The notes: a model not told the origin generated them from the letters alone. Numbered from the stretch's first letter, positions 1 to 13,638 are shown. The stretch: 64,000 bases of DNA from Hyaloperonospora brassicae (GCA_947650285.1 CANTFL010000332.1:372001-436000); one strand, 5' to 3'. Program-made: numbers and translations.

Positions 1-2410
1 GCATTACGCGATCACTCTATCGCCAGTTAAGTTCGCAATAGTGAATGGATTTGGCTTCTACAGACCACAACGATTCAAATAGACCAGTACGCATAATTAG
101 TAGCTGCATGTGTCAAATGAAGGTAAAGGTTTGCATACCAGAGATGATAAACAAGTCATATACTATCGTGATAAGGTTCTAAGTAAGAAATTTGTTCTGT
201 GTTGTTTTGCTAACAATAAATACGGCGTGTCTGGACGCCAAATAAATGTGTAGAACATTTCCAGGCAATTTATATGGCTGCACGCCATTGGATAGATTGA
301 AGCGCGCCACTAAGGCTCAAATTTAGCTTTACTAATTTGTCATGCATTATACCTTAAAGTATTAGCGCGATTAAAAATATCATGACTTCAAAATTTAAGA
401 ACTTTATGATGAAGAAAATACCGTAAAGTACATAACGTCGTGTGAAAAACATATGAATATATTAGCTTGGTGACTCGTTTGCATATAGAGTTGACAAAGA
501 AAGGCTTCTTATAAATGACAATAACGCGCGTAGATTATATAAGATTGAACACGTCCAATTCTTGCACTACAATAGCCCAAGTAATCGTCAAGTTTGCCGA
601 TTAAGTTTGCTCTGCCCTCACTGAATAAAGGTACACGAGTTTGCAATAATCTATGCGCATTTATATTTACATTTTTTGAGCGGTAGCCTAGGGATAGGAA
701 TGAAATGCTATTACATCAAGATATAGCAATCGCTTTCCACCACAGTAATGGGTGTGCGTGTATTTTGGGCTGATGTCGAATTTTACGATGGGTTCGTCTT
801 CGATGATGATGTAAATATCAGGATGTGATCTCATATTGTAGCATAAACAAACAAAATGCGCGAAGGATCTGAACAACGAAGTAATATCCAGGTTGGCAAG
901 TTCTTGGACTGGACCTTAATTACAATATTGTAAGAGTGTAAACTTATATGGCCGACGCAAAATGTCTTTTTATATGTATGCTATAGTTCCTTTGCAGAAC
1001 TTGTTGCTTCCCGTTGTACTCTATATACTATATACTATATAAATTATATATATACATTGGATTACGAGAACGCTGCATCAACTAATAGCGCTACTGAAGG
1101 TAAGCGAGTTCAGATCCTATTATGATACAATTGATAAGGCATGGATCGGACGATAAAGATGCCGTGTGTAAGGAGATATGCGCGGAGATACTTGCGGATC
1201 AGCTATGATCTTATAGTCCGTCCTTTTGGACAGACAAAATTTGTATATTCTTATTAATCTGAACGGCATTATATGGTATACCATATAAATATTCAGTGAT
1301 TACATATGATCGGGTCGATCTTTGAATCCTAGATCTGTTCTGGTTAACGCACAACGCCAGGTGTCGTCTACGATTACAAAAACATGTATTATCCCTCCTT
1401 GTAGCGTGTGTGGGCCATTTAATGCACAATGTAATTACGATCGAATAATTAAAGTCAGGGACATAGCATTCGATTCGTTGAATTTTCTTATGGGCAACTA
1501 GGTACCGCATTTCTTTGATATGTGCTAAGTGATCACACATCTATTTAACTCGATCCATAATAGTTCAAGTACTTAATGAGTACATAATTCCTTACAAAAT
1601 TAATTTTTGAATCAGCATCAAAAGAATGCTTAGGTGTACCAGGGTCGCTCAATTATGTAAGCAAATGGAATGGATGGGTTTGATTCTATATCGGTGTATG
1701 CATTTATTTTAAGATTGGGATCACTATCGTACAATACTTTCGTCGTGTTCTTGGATATGAGATGGATCAATATGCTGTAGTGATCAAAGAAATATTGGCA
1801 ACTTATAATGAACTGATTTGGGGGATAGCTTACGAATCAGCAGGGTCGGACCTCGACGATCAAATAGCTGGGTTTTACGAACGAGAAGGTATAATTTGCG
1901 AGTGATGATCGGTTTTACCAAGTGCCATACTGATTTTCTACTAGATAATGCCCATGTCGGTGATGTATATATATTATAAACTATACTCGCAAGACTATAT
2001 CAACGTTTCTTATCCCTCATGGTAAGTTTTATAAAGTACACATGGTAGTTAACTAGCAAACATGTCGACACTTTTCATACAAAGGGTAAGATTTTGTAGT
2101 TCTGAGCTTTTTAGGTTTTGTGCGATTGCGATCGGATAATACTCCGTATGAGTCATACTCCACGGGAGAATGCGTCTAGAAAGCGAGTAAATCCACCAAA
2201 TGATTGGCTGCCGCCCATTGCGACGACGTTAAATATATAAATTTAGATATTGACTGAGTAGAATCTGTATAATCGAGTAAATATGAAAATTAAAGAGGTG
2301 AGAATGAGAGACAACAACTATTTGTGCGTATCAACGCATAAAACCGGACAAGCATTTAAACGTTGGACTATACCAAAATCCTTCAATACTCTAGTTCGGT
2401 GAGTTTATTG

Positions 2411-2480
2411 ACCCCGGTGGCCGAGTAGATAAGCACTGGCACCGATACCGGGAGTTACGTGGCCCGATGCCCGCGAAAGA
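2411..2480 (+). other. tRNA-like / SINE head (degenerate)
   Basis: A pol III box A-like stretch, TGGCCGAGTAGA at 2418-2429, is followed 31 nt later by a weak box B, GGCCCGATGCC at 2461-2471. The first part resembles the D-arm of tRNA-Ser or tRNA-Leu (TGGCCGAGT...TAAG). No full cloverleaf with paired acceptor and T-arm can be drawn, so this is more likely a tRNA-derived SINE promoter or a tRNA relic than a working tRNA. Confidence 0.3.
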
Positions 2481-4714
2481 GCGGTACGAAACACATTGCT
2501 GGAGAGCGGATAACAAAACAGGATATTTTGGGTCGTACGCGTTCCCGAATATATCTCAAACCTTCTCTATATATGTTTATTGTGGTGACGTTACAAGAAA
2601 TAACTCTGGCTTGTACAGTGATAGTGATCCTTGCACAGGATGGTAGCATTTAGGCTGCAACTCGAATTCATAAGATCGAGTGCGTAGACAATACAATACT
2701 AACGCAATATGCAATGTCTATAACATCAGATAGCGTGAGGTAGATAAGCGATAGTAGATACTAGTAGATTTTCCTATAATATTACAACATCCAAGATCGC
2801 AATATGCAATCGAATGCATAATCAAGTGTCTCGTCGCTTTAGCACGACATTAATGAATAATAAAGCGATTGACCTTTCGAGATCTTCAACGCATATAAAG
2901 TCCTCTGTTACGTGCTTCTTTGATTACGATGTTTGAAACAAAAACATTGTTGGTGATCAAGCCCCTATAGATTATAATTTTAATAATACTCGCAGATTAA
3001 GCTTCCGACCAATCAGGCTATGTGTTCCAAAAAATTATCAATTTATAATTTAGAATGCTCGCTAGTTTGACTCTGTACTTACACGAAAGTCAAAGGAAGA
3101 CATTAAGAGAGAGATGTGAAAACACAACTGATCTGATCGAAAAACACATTCGATTCCTTTAAAAAAAGTCAAATTAAAGCGTTATGTGGCATCATATATT
3201 CGATACACAAACCATACTTTAGATATGAAGTCAAAGTCTATATAGTTTGAATTCTCATGTCCATCTATGTCAAGCGTTATAAGGCAGAAGTAAACATGTG
3301 TGATAAATAAACATTATACAAAATATGAAAGGACTCACAAATACATAGATCATGTGTAGAGGAATGATACTATACCACTTCGATGATTTGTCGGTGGTCA
3401 GGTCGTCCATCGAATGATCGTGGACATGGACATTATGCACCTTGCCATTGTATACCGAACGTGGCAAAGTGGCGTAGCTGACCTGCAAAGTCTAGTATTA
3501 CTTGAAATACAACAAATTCGTACATATCAATGATGCGATTTTATAGACAAAAATGAACCTTATGCCGTGATCTCGAATATTTGTTGAAAAATCCGGTGAT
3601 TGATGCAGTCGGTGCGATACTAATCTTTACACACGAATGTTTTTCTTGGATACCGAAAGCACAAACGGATCCCGACAGGAATGCACCTCCACATACATTC
3701 AAATTGTCAACAAGTCACCACCATACACGAAGTACTTGGTGAATGGCTACATCCTGAAGCTCGACTTTTTTCTATGAAATATGCTTGTATATGCTGATCA
3801 GTTAAAAAAATATTGTGGTTTGAACCAACTGCAGTCCGGAAAGAGAATTTGGTGGAAGAGTAGGCAGCACCAATGTTCAAACGCACACATTATACGGAGA
3901 TGAAGAAGACATGAAGTCGCATAAATGTGTGCTTCTCTTTACTTATTGTGTCACTATATATAGACGGAACACAAACTGTTAGAAGTGGAGCTGTCATAAC
4001 AGTCACTCCCTTCCGGGTAGACGCTTCAGCTGCCAGGTTTGGTAGTTATAGTGGGTGATTTGTGTGTTTACACTAAGTTCTAGAAGGTTCTTAGTCGTTA
4101 AGCGCATGATAGAACAAGATCTCACTTCTAGATTGATAAAGCCACTGACGAGGGGGCAGAAACGCGTCTGGCGCGCGTTTTAGTATAGAAGTCATTAACC
4201 ATACTTTCATCATTCTCTCACAAAAACTGCTTCCATCGTCCCAATCAAGCGAATTAATTCGCAAGCGACTAATAGCCGGATGTATAGTCTGGTGTATATA
4301 TCTGTATCAAATCAATTGAATAGCGTCAAGGTGGAACATATAATATCACTTGTACGGCCACCACGCAGACTAGAACCGTTGGACTTTTATAGGCTGAAGC
4401 AAAACCGCAGCAGCATGGAGCTATGTGAGTGCAGGAGATAAAAAAACAATTACTGTGAGCAATCGTGCGAATCCAAGATTTTGTATAGCAAAGCAGTTAC
4501 CCGAATAGTATTTAATTCATATTTGCATTATTTTCTTACTGTGAGTGCGCTTCTATACTTCTGGACGCTCATTCTATTTGGCCAACAATTAGAGTAGAGA
4601 CGCCCTTCTTATCTCTTTGATGGTGTCATATCTGCAAGAGTAGGGGACGTCACTACTGGCAGGTAGGGCTACTATACCATGTACACCAGAACCCGAAGGC
4701 TTAACTTATTGTTT

Positions 4715-4785
4715 TACTCGTACCGGCTCTCGGAACCGGCGACCTCTCGTATGATGCTGCCACACCAAACCAGTTAAGCTACAAA
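4715..4785 (-). other. tRNA-like / SINE head (degenerate)
   Basis: On the minus strand TAGCTTAACTGG (4770-4781) fits the box A consensus at every position. About 30 nt further, the block GAGAGGTCGCCGGTTCC resembles a variable loop plus T-arm. The T stem pairs (GCCGG with CCGGT), but its loop is two bases too long and the acceptor arms pair poorly. A tRNA-derived SINE or tRNA pseudogene is the best reading. Confidence 0.35.
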
Positions 4786-6537
4786 CGTACTTACATGCAG
4801 AACACAATACACTCCTGCAAGTGGCGTACACAATCGGTACACACACTTGCACATCCAACCCTATGCTAATAGTTCAATCCTTCACTGCATATGCATAACG
4901 CACAACCTAATATAGCATCGCCTACACTCACCCGCAGATGCGCAGTGTTCATCTTTGTGTTGTACACCGTACAATATTCATTTTTACCGGCGTAATGTCA
5001 TTTTGGAACGAACAGACTTGACTGACTAGTGGTACTATTGCTCAAGAGACTATAACAAAGGTCATTAATCACTTCATCACATTCTCAGCTGTAACTTTCG
5101 GATAAGGTGGGCTGATGGAAAGTGGTGGCACAGGACATGAAGCGACAATGATTTGGTGAATAAAGTCAATATAGACAGAAATGATACAATATGGTCGATT
5201 TTTGTAGGCGAAATTGAGGCATGTTATCTTCGAAGGTAGCATTGGGCAGGAGGTAAGGACACATTGCTCATGGGAAAATTGGGCCACGTTATCGTCCTCG
5301 AAGGCACCGTGTAGTGCAAGACGCGTGCACTACCCGGTAGTCCATAATGAGGTGTAATGTTCATGCTTTGGTAACGCTTGAGTCAAGTTTTTCGAAAGCT
5401 ACCTATCCAGACTCGATACAAGTAATAATTTATCTCACTTAGACAAGTCCAAGTGTCTCGTTTAGTCGCCTGCACTTGCTCTGAATGTTTACCGCGTGCT
5501 TGAGGTCTCGAATCACCCATCTACACACAAGGTGACTAGGTGCTGTCAGTACAAGCGTGATTCAATCCATCGTATATCTACTTCAGTTGATTGCGCTTTC
5601 TCTGCACATAATCTTTTACGCGAGGTGTCGGAACGCCCGTCTAGACATGACATCAGTGTAGGTTGCTTACAGTGCCAAATTTTTGATCATTTGGTGCCCC
5701 ATTGATCATACACAAAGCTTGCGTTACCCGTAGAGCTTACAAAAGACGATGTACGAAGTTGATAAACACCCTCGACACCCCACAGCAACGGAAGTTCTCC
5801 ATCTTTCTCCTCATCAATCGAATCATGTTGTCGGCTGTACATGGTTAATGTTGTTGTTGTACAGTTGAGACTGCTGAAACGAGATCCACGCGCTTATACT
5901 GCACGGATCATTAGATGAACAAAATCGACAATTGTGTGCCAGGCCCTTTGGTGCTTCGCGCAAACGAGGTACAGAGAACGCAAGCAGACTAATGACCGCG
6001 TTGGCCTGAGGTACAAAGACAACTCTATTTATCTCCATTTCATCATTGTTATTCAAGCTTTTTTACCGTACAGTAATTGCATCAAGTCCAAAACATGAAC
6101 TGCAACTGATTGCTCATTCACCTATTGCGCGCATCCATCGTTGATTATACGCTTTGTTGGTTGATACAATGACCTGTACCATCCAATTAGATGCAGCTAG
6201 TGATCGATGCGTTCAAAGTATTGTTCATGAATAGTATCCGCAAAGGATGTATTCGCATTGACAGTTGCAAATGTCAATGAAATGAAGCGGGCTCACTCCG
6301 TTACACCAGCCACCGACTCTCTTTTCTTTCGTCATCAAACATCAGCAAGGTCAACGCGTTACTTTACCATACGACACTACGACAGCACTTTCGTTAGTAC
6401 ATACTTTAGAATACACGATCCTCTCGTCACGGGCCTCAACCACCGGCATGTAACTTTTCGGCCCTATGTTCGGTTCCCTGAACTGAATTACTTACAGTAA
6501 AGGGCGAGCACTAGACCCCAATCCTCCATCGTATCTT

Positions 6538-6544
6538 CATTTAC
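6538..6544 (+). promoter_or_regulatory. possible oomycete initiator
   Basis: TCATTTA lies 21 nt upstream of the ATG at 6566. Oomycete core promoters often carry an initiator of the type YCAYTYY, usually giving very short 5' leaders. The last base does not fit the consensus, so this is a suggestion from position and similarity only. Confidence 0.25.
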
Positions 6545-6565
6545 CTCCTATTGGGTAGTCCTATC

Positions 6566-9134
6566 ATGGACCCGTTCCGTGAGCTCAATGTTTGTGTGGT
6601 GCACACGAAAAAGCCCCAGACGGCTCACCCGCATGCCGTCGTCAGTCTTCCCGCCACTCCTCAGTTGGCGCCAATGAGCGGCGACGACTTGGCGCTCGAG
6701 ACGCAACTGCTGCTGCAGGGCGTGACCACGCAGCTCACCCACGTCGCACCAGTCGAGCGCGAGGCGCTGGAGAGCGAAAAGCCGCTCGTGTCCGAGTACG
6801 AGGAAGCTACGCACGCGCTCCTGGCGAAGCTGCGCAGGAAGAAAGCGGCCAACCGATTGCAGCAGCAGCAACTCCACACGCGGCGCTTTGGGCTGTCAGC
6901 AGCGCCGTCGACTGGAGAGCCGCTGGTATCGGAGTCTGCGCGTGAGCCGACGACGTCGAAGCTGCCCCTGTTCCTGAAGCTGCCCGTCGCCGTATCTGCA
7001 ACTGTGGCCTCCAGGAAGAAGCAACAGATGGTGCGACAGCTGAAGACACAGGCGCTTCAACAGGGCGCACTTCACATGGCCAAAGTGTTTGGGTACACGA
7101 GCCACGAGGAGCATGTCAAGCATTTGAATATGTTGGACGAGAAGAAGATTCGGCAGGATGCAGTTGAGGAGAGACGAGAGGAAGAAGAAGAGAAGATCGA
7201 GTCGGCTGGTACAGTGGCTGATACCGTCGATAACGGAGAGGACACGCAGATGTTGGAAGGAGGGAAGAAGAAGAGAAGCAGTGGCCGAGCGGACGTAGAC
7301 GAGAGTGCGTCGGAGACGGAGCTTAGTCTTGCGACAAGGACAACAGAAAGTGGCGCGAAGGAGAGCGACGAGGAGAAGGAGGAGGAAGAGGGTGCGGGTG
7401 AAAATGTACTGAGGCGACGAAACAGAGTCTTGAGTCTTGAAAATAGTGGAGAGGAAGACGGTAATGAGGCGGATAGCGAGTGGGACGACCAGAAAGACGA
7501 TGCGTGTGATGACATTGAAGATACTGTGTCCACGTCGAAGTCCACGAGTGATGCACTCGATGTAGAGAAAGCAACGGCGAAGCATGGCAGCGAGAACATG
7601 GTGACTGCAAAAGCAACGACACCAGCGGACAAGGCCGCTGGGTATCGAAGCCTGCTGCGTGCAGAGGCACTTCAGAATCGCAAGCGCAAGCGGCTGGTGT
7701 CAAGCCGCGGGAATACATTTGTCGAGTCAGAAGCCGAGGAAGACGACGAAGAAGATGTCCTGAGGATTGGCGGTCTAGGTGACTTTGGTTTTGGTGTGCC
7801 ACAAAGCAAAACCCAGGAATCCAAAGAGGCCGAAGAAGAGCGCCATGCGCTTGTGCTACGTGAGGACGACCTCGACCACATTGTCGATAACCTTTCGGAT
7901 GACGAGAAAGCGCAGGAGCAAGACTTGGAGGAGATGTTTCGTCGCGAACGTGAAGAACTGGATCGTCAACAAGTCAAGGAAGTTATGCGCAACGTCAAAG
8001 AGGGTTTTGGCCGCAACCGCCGCGCGTTTTCGGGTCTACCCTCCGGATCGGGGGCCCGGGGCCGTTTCAATCTGGATGAGCTCGTAGCCGCCGATGGGAG
8101 CAGATTCGAAGCAGCCCGTCTGGGTCTGCTGGGGTCGGACGAAGAATTGAGTGAGGATGAAGATGACAAAACGAAAAAGAAGACGCAGGCTCATGGCAGC
8201 GGCGAAGAAGAGGAAGAAGAGATTGATGAAGAGGCTGACATGGAGCGTATGCTGCGCGAGCGTTTTTTGAACCAGCCCAAGATTTACGTGACATCGTCTG
8301 AATCTGGCAGTGACGAGGAAGAAGAGGACGCCAAGAAAGAAAGCGCATCGGACGGCGATGGTATTGAATCCGACGAAGAGCGCGAGCGACAGCAGATGAA
8401 ACTCTTTTCGGAGCGGGCTCGGATCAACCGCCGCATGCAGCGCATGAAGGACATGCAGCGCCAGCTTGCGCTGCAGAACAACGGAGTAGACCCCACTGCA
8501 ACAAGCAACACTGCAATGCCAAACCTTTTGCTCGAGGAGGACGAAGACTCGCAAGAGCTGATGGACTTGCTGAACCGCACGAACGTCACTTCCAGACATG
8601 GCAGCCAAAAAGCCGTAAGTGGCAGCAACCAGAACGAGTTTCGGCCACACGCATCCGATCGGAAGCTCGATCGGGGAACTTCGTACGGCGGTATCACATC
8701 GGCGTCCCGACCGTCGTCATCCTTTAGCCGTGTAATTGACCAGTGCAAGATATTCAGCGCCAATTCGGTACGTGCCTATTACCTCACTTTGGTCCGCTCT
8801 TGGCAGGTTGTGGAAGCTCGCTCATGTATCATACTACGCTGGTGTTCTGTAGGGCAACGGTGCAACGCCTTCCAAGAGCTTCATCTTCACTTCATTTAGC
8901 TCCGGCAAAAAGGCCGACGACGTGGGTGAAGGACCGGATCACGGCGAAACAAAAGTTACTGAGCGTCTTGAGACCAGCGATAGCAAAGGCCGGAGTAGCG
9001 CCACGACAATGTCGAAGCGTCGTCGTGCTCTGGATTCCAACAACTCGGCGGTGCGTGAGAAGAAGCGCAAGAGCGGTGGGCTCTTTTCGGTGCTGTCGTC
9101 GTACCAGTGCGTTTCCAGCACAAAGCCGACGTGA
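6566..9134 (+). CDS. Claspin/Mrc1-like replication checkpoint protein
   Basis: Two exons, 6566-8767 and 8853-9134, joined over an 85-nt GTACGT...TAG intron in phase 0; about 827 residues. The first ATG in frame is 6566; the frame is open a little further upstream without ATG. The protein is very acidic, rich in Glu/Asp/Ser, with Lys/Arg blocks. A region near residues 430-510 (DDEK, a long charged helix, then RGRFNLDEL) and an Arg/Met-rich helix near 610-640 resemble the C-terminal half of Claspin. The second exon carries SKSFIFTS and ends GGLFSVLSSYQ-like, comparable to the conserved tail of animal Claspin (S-x-x-F-V-F and a final F-x-x-L). Claspin/Mrc1 is an adaptor for checkpoint kinases at forks. 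The call rests on low-complexity-rich similarity and could be another acidic nuclear factor. Without the splice the C-terminal conserved tail is lost. Confidence 0.55.
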
Positions 9135-9394
9135 GCGAAGTCATCACGAGCGATTTGACCCATCTCGAACGATCGAGTGTTTACATTCGAAATCGCAACT
9201 TTCCACAAGGAAAAACAAAGACGACAGAAAAAGTCAATCAACTGCCCGTTCTACCGTGAACCCATTCGTGTCCGCATGTTTGGCTGTTGGTCCGCGGTGG
9301 ACCAATCACTGCACGCTATTCAGCGCAGTGCGTGCACCAAAGCGAATCGGCACTTGGTCGTCACTTCCGCTTGCGATATTTATGCGCCAGGCGA

Positions 9395-10690
9395 ATGTCG
9401 TCGAGCACTCGCAGCGGCGCGAGCACCGACAGCAGTACCGCTGACCCGAGCGGCAGTAACCACACACACGTCCACCACAGCACCAGCAGCAGCAGCAGTA
9501 GCCATAGCAACAGCAACAGCAGTAGTAGTAGTAGTAGCAGTGGTAGCCGCAGTAGCGATCGTGCACAGTCCAACGACGTGCCGCCGCGCAGCAATTCCTC
9601 CTCTTCGCTGCTGTCTCCTGACGGTACCTCGGGACCCTCTCGCGGTGGCCGTTTCGACCACAGGGACACGTGTTCGTACCACGCGCCGCCCGCAAGCGGA
9701 TCGTCCTGTCGCCAGCCGCGCACGTGCCACGAGTGTCTGAATGCCGACGTCGCCGGTGCGAGTGGCGGCTGTCTGCTGGCGCCCTCGGGCTTTTGCGAAG
9801 ACATGACGCGGTACGAGACGAGTCTCGACTTTCGCCGGAACGTCACGGGCGAAGACCTGCGGCTCACGGGCTGGTACAACTACTTCCCGTCCGTGAACGC
9901 CACGTACTGTGCACCGACGGACGACGCGTGTGTGCGGTGCCGTGGCCTCGTGCAGAGCGGGAGCTGGACGGGCCAGTCGTTCACCTGGCGCGACGCGAGC
10001 AGCAACGTGTCGACGGAAGTGATGCGGCACTTTTGTCGAGGACTTGACGGGTGTGTCTGTGTCATGGCCTGTGAGTCGGACAACTGGGCGGCCAATATGC
10101 CGGCGGCGTGCGACGATGGGGGAAGTGCGTCGAACAACGGCAAACAGGTGGCGCCGACCGACGTCACTAGTTACAGCACCATGTTGGTCTTCTTTCTCGT
10201 GCTGCAGGTGATGCTGTTGGCTGTGTTTATGTACCGACGCGGGCTCTGTCGACGCGGGACTCAAGCGCAGCCTCCACCGCCACGGCCAGAAGGGCCGTAC
10301 AACAACGTTGACGCCATCGCGTCCCCATCGAATCGATTACGACTTTCAGGCTGGTCGAAAATGCAAAGCGCTTTGATCGAGCGCGAGAGCAAGCAGCGCG
10401 CTTGTTACTCTCAGCAGCCGCAGGGCATTGCATCGGCCGAAATGGAAAACCCAGCGGTGCAAATTGAAGAAGGCCGTAACCAGACACGGCTGCTATCGTC
10501 TCAAGGGTCACCGCAAGACAGCGGCACAGCACGAGCGGTGTACGTGGGGGCGCAGGATGATCCGCGTCAGCAGCACAGCAGCCGTGTTTCCGATGCTCAG
10601 CAGATTGTTGGTATCGGTGGCGCCACTGCGGCGGGTTCTGTCGAGAGGATTGCAGATACCTCAGTCACGCGGATTGAACGTGCGTCGTAG
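9395..10690 (+). CDS. single-pass membrane protein, PSI-like Cys-rich ectodomain
   Basis: About 431 residues from the ATG at 9395; the frame is open upstream but lacks another ATG. Residues 1-85 are Ser/Asn-rich with homopolymeric Ser runs. Residues 93-270 hold a cysteine-rich block with spacing like C-x5-C-x2-C...C-x5-C (TCHECLNA, GCLLAPSGFC), reminiscent of PSI domains, and N-glycosylation sites (NVT, NAT, NVS). A single hydrophobic segment, about residues 262-284 (MLVFFLVLQVMLLAVFM), is followed by Arg and a 145-residue cytosolic tail. No cleavable signal peptide is visible, so either the membrane segment acts as anchor or an upstream exon is missed. It starts 260 nt downstream of the Claspin-like stop on the same strand. 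I do not know a named orthologue. Confidence 0.6.
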   Translation: MSSSTRSGASTDSSTADPSGSNHTHVHHSTSSSSSSHSNSNSSSSSSSSGSRSSDRAQSNDVPPRSNSSSSLLSPDGTSGPSRGGRFDHRDTCSYHAPPASGSSCRQPRTCHECLNADVAGASGGCLLAPSGFCEDMTRYETSLDFRRNVTGEDLRLTGWYNYFPSVNATYCAPTDDACVRCRGLVQSGSWTGQSFTWRDASSNVSTEVMRHFCRGLDGCVCVMACESDNWAANMPAACDDGGSASNNGKQVAPTDVTSYSTMLVFFLVLQVMLLAVFMYRRGLCRRGTQAQPPPPRPEGPYNNVDAIASPSNRLRLSGWSKMQSALIERESKQRACYSQQPQGIASAEMENPAVQIEEGRNQTRLLSSQGSPQDSGTARAVYVGAQDDPRQQHSSRVSDAQQIVGIGGATAAGSVERIADTSVTRIERAS

Positions 10691-10745
10691 GATGTCGCAA
10701 TGGTCTCATAAGTCGCCGTAGGATCGCAACATCGCGAGAGGATGT

Positions 10746-10950
10746 TCACCTGCGGCTTTGTATCGGGTGGGAGACGATTGTTGTCCACGACGTCGATCGT
10801 TTGCTGTCCCTTGCCACGTGATGTGGTTTGTTGGTACCTTTGGGTATGGCCACGAACCAATCTGTGTCGTTGTCATAAGCAAGGCGCATCTCCATCTCCT
10901 TCTTTGTAACAAGTTCACGTAAATGGCCACTTTGAAACCCGTGTCCAGCG
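10746..10950 (-). pseudogene. decayed coding fragment, unknown family
   Basis: One minus-strand frame reads as convincing protein (HLRELVTKKEMEMRLAYD, then TDWFVAIPKGTNK) for about 65 codons to a TGA at 10748-10746. There is no ATG and no continuation upstream in the same frame; a neighbouring frame looks coding just upstream (around SLDTGFKVAIY), suggesting a frameshift. I do not recognise the family. It lies just past the 3' end of the membrane protein gene on the other strand. Confidence 0.3.
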
Positions 10951-13638
10951 ATGTTGCATCACTTCTTGTTCTGCCTTACACAGCAAGCAATTGTGCACTA
11001 GTTGATACAATATCGTGAAGCAAGCTTCAGCCAGGGCTTCTGCCAGTACAGTATTATATCATCCTGTTAGTCAATCAATGGCCTACTGCTCTTCAGTTAC
11101 AGCAACCAAAATATACTTTCAACAAGGCCAAGTGGAATCAAGAACAATATCGACGCGAGCGCGTCCTACGTCCAAGTGCCTGGTAAACATTCTCCACGCA
11201 ACGAGCGACTGGGCTGCTTTTATTTCCGGGTAGCCAGCAACCTGAAAGGGGGCTGTGTGCTGTCGCAGCTCGGATTCGTCTATCAGTCGATTCTACAACT
11301 ATCTTCCGGGCAAACGTGGGCCAACGAGCGACTACCATTGACGACAGTAGCACACCTGATCTGAGCGACGAAGGGCGGTGTCGCTTCGATCAGGTAGTTG
11401 GCGCATGATATCGGGACGCAACTTGTCCGCCGCATCATAAGCGTAACTTGAACGCCGTTAGTAAACGACTCAATTCAAGAATCTCTAGCGGATACGATCG
11501 AATAATGCTGTGCACGAATTTACGTATATGACAAAGAAACTGACAGCTGAAGCACCCACAGCGATACCATTCTTTTTGAATGATGCTGGCGTTACATAAT
11601 GGCATTGATGTAAACTGATGCAAAAAAGAAAGCAGTGCGATCAGCATGAAAACGATACTTCGACTTTTGTTTTATCACAGAAAACGTCGTTTAAACGTTC
11701 TTTTACAGGTTTATGTATCGCTGAATCGATTCTTGATCATTCTATTGTTGCAGTTGCGATCTATTTACCTTCTTGTACTTTCTATGTAGTCATTGTACTT
11801 AGACAAAGGGACTGATCTGGAAGGGTCTGTCGATCCAGACGAGAGCTAAAATGTACCAAAATATCACTATTGTGACTAATCTAAGCAGTCTGCTCGTGCC
11901 AGCGCGACTTAGAAGTGAACGGCCCATGTATTGCGTTAACGACGCGTCCTGCAACCTCAGCACCTCATGCAAAATGGATTATACACTATAATGCAAACTA
12001 CCAAGCTGTCTCCACAACACCTTCAAATCACTGATAGCAACTTATACCAGGTCAGAAAATTCCATTACTTTCCAAACGACAAGGTTATCGCTAAAGCCCT
12101 CAACTCCTTTCCCAACAAACGACTGATCATGGGCAACACGTTTCACTCTGCACCGTGATCAAAGGCGTAAAGTACGAACTTCTGCAACAGTCACTACATC
12201 ACTTTCCTTGTCCAATGCAATTGTTGTTCGCGTCTGCAGAAAATTCATCCGCTGACAACTTCCTAGATGCAATGACTCCTCTTCGACATTCGTGCGCACG
12301 TCTTTGTTATCGCTATCAGATGTGTTGTGCTCGTCGACTTTACGTGAGGCTCGCCGCCATTACTCATGCAGCCTAGCTATCAATAAGGATGCAACATCTG
12401 CGCGACTTATGCATTAACAACTCTTGCAACATGCTTTGCACTGGAAGTGTCTCATCATTGACCCACATGACGTCACATGTTCAATGTTGGCCGTCGCTAT
12501 AGCAATTGTTGTTCGTTGTCTTGGTGTCCACACAACAGCTTGTTGGCCAGCCTAAACACGAATCAGTGTGTGCTCGTTAAGTCTACAAGCATAAGCTTAT
12601 TTGCGACCGCAAAAAGCCGTTCACCTTTTACGACAATCATATGTGACACTTGGTGCTTTCTCGTGTACGTGATCCTGGTATTTTGCATGACACCATCATG
12701 CCGGAATCTCCCATTCATTGCGCTTACATGTTAGTCGACGAATGTGCTACAGATCAGCTTGATCGCACTAAGATGAAAGTAAATAAAGTTTTTGTCGTAC
12801 TGCGCGACATTTTGGCCTTCAAATGGTCTCCCGAAATAAGGATTTCCTGCAAGTTCTTAACCTTCGTTCTTCGCCGTACGATAGTAAATAATCATCATTG
12901 CGTGCGAATAGCATGTGCGTCCAGGTGCTCAAACAATGTAGAACAGGGTGTATATTTCATCCCCCCGAGGGACAGTGCGCCCGCTCGTCGGTTCCACATA
13001 AACTGTAAAAATAATGTCTCAGGAGACCTTGGGTGTTAATACTATACTCCTCATGGAAAGCCATTTAAATAAATTATTTAGTCCAGATCTGCAGCAAGTG
13101 CAACACCTGAGTTTAATGTCATTGTACAATCTTGCAAGGATCGGCATCAGTAACGTTGCTGCAAGTCCGGGAGCTTGCACCAGTGAATGGCAGTCATTCA
13201 GGGCCGTTCCAATGCCGAGCTCACCCCGTCATTCGAGCCGCATCCCCTGTTTTACAAGTTCGTCAACTGTTATCTGACTTAGTAGCACCAATGGCTGGTA
13301 CAATTTGAGGTGTTATTTTTTCCGTGAGCACAATCTCACTTCTTATTGCTCGATCCGTACGCGCCATAGCGCAAGACTGACACCAATGACCAATTGCGCT
13401 GCCTTTCCAAGCAACGAAGTAAACACGAAGTACTCCTAGGACTTGTAGCATAGGCCATTAAGCGCAGACACGGAATGTTTATAAACTCGATATGGATCTA
13501 ACAGACACTTTTCTCTTCGCAACTTCACCTATTCCCACCTTACAAATTGCTCAGGCAGTCGGCCCAAGGCAACTCCGCGACTGCATGCCAAACCAGCTCA
13601 ACCTCTATCCATGCCATCGGTCATAGTGGCGAAAATAC
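10951..13638. other. intergenic, no supported gene
   Basis: Only short open frames without recognisable domains, most starting at non-ATG codons. No repeats or RNA genes that I can support. Confidence 0.5.

Larger units (their letters stand above)
1..6537. other. AT-rich gene-poor region
   Basis: I see no convincing gene. Open frames are short, mostly start on non-ATG codons and show no recognisable domain. Simple AT runs occur near 1021-1060. The only structured items are two tRNA-like heads, listed separately. Around 5496-5705 two adjacent stretches both read as L-E-V-S-x-x-P-S-x-H in one frame, possibly the remains of a repeat protein, but this is too weak to call. Confidence 0.6.

Noticed and set aside
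6896..7802. Minus-strand frames of 150-230 codons opposite the Claspin-like gene
   Set aside because: Low-complexity complements of the Glu/Asp/Ser-rich coding strand.
9380..10264. 294-codon minus-strand frame opposite the PSI-like protein
   Set aside because: Shadow of a GC-rich gene; Arg/Ala/Val-rich without domain, and the plus strand has cysteines, a membrane segment and an ATG.
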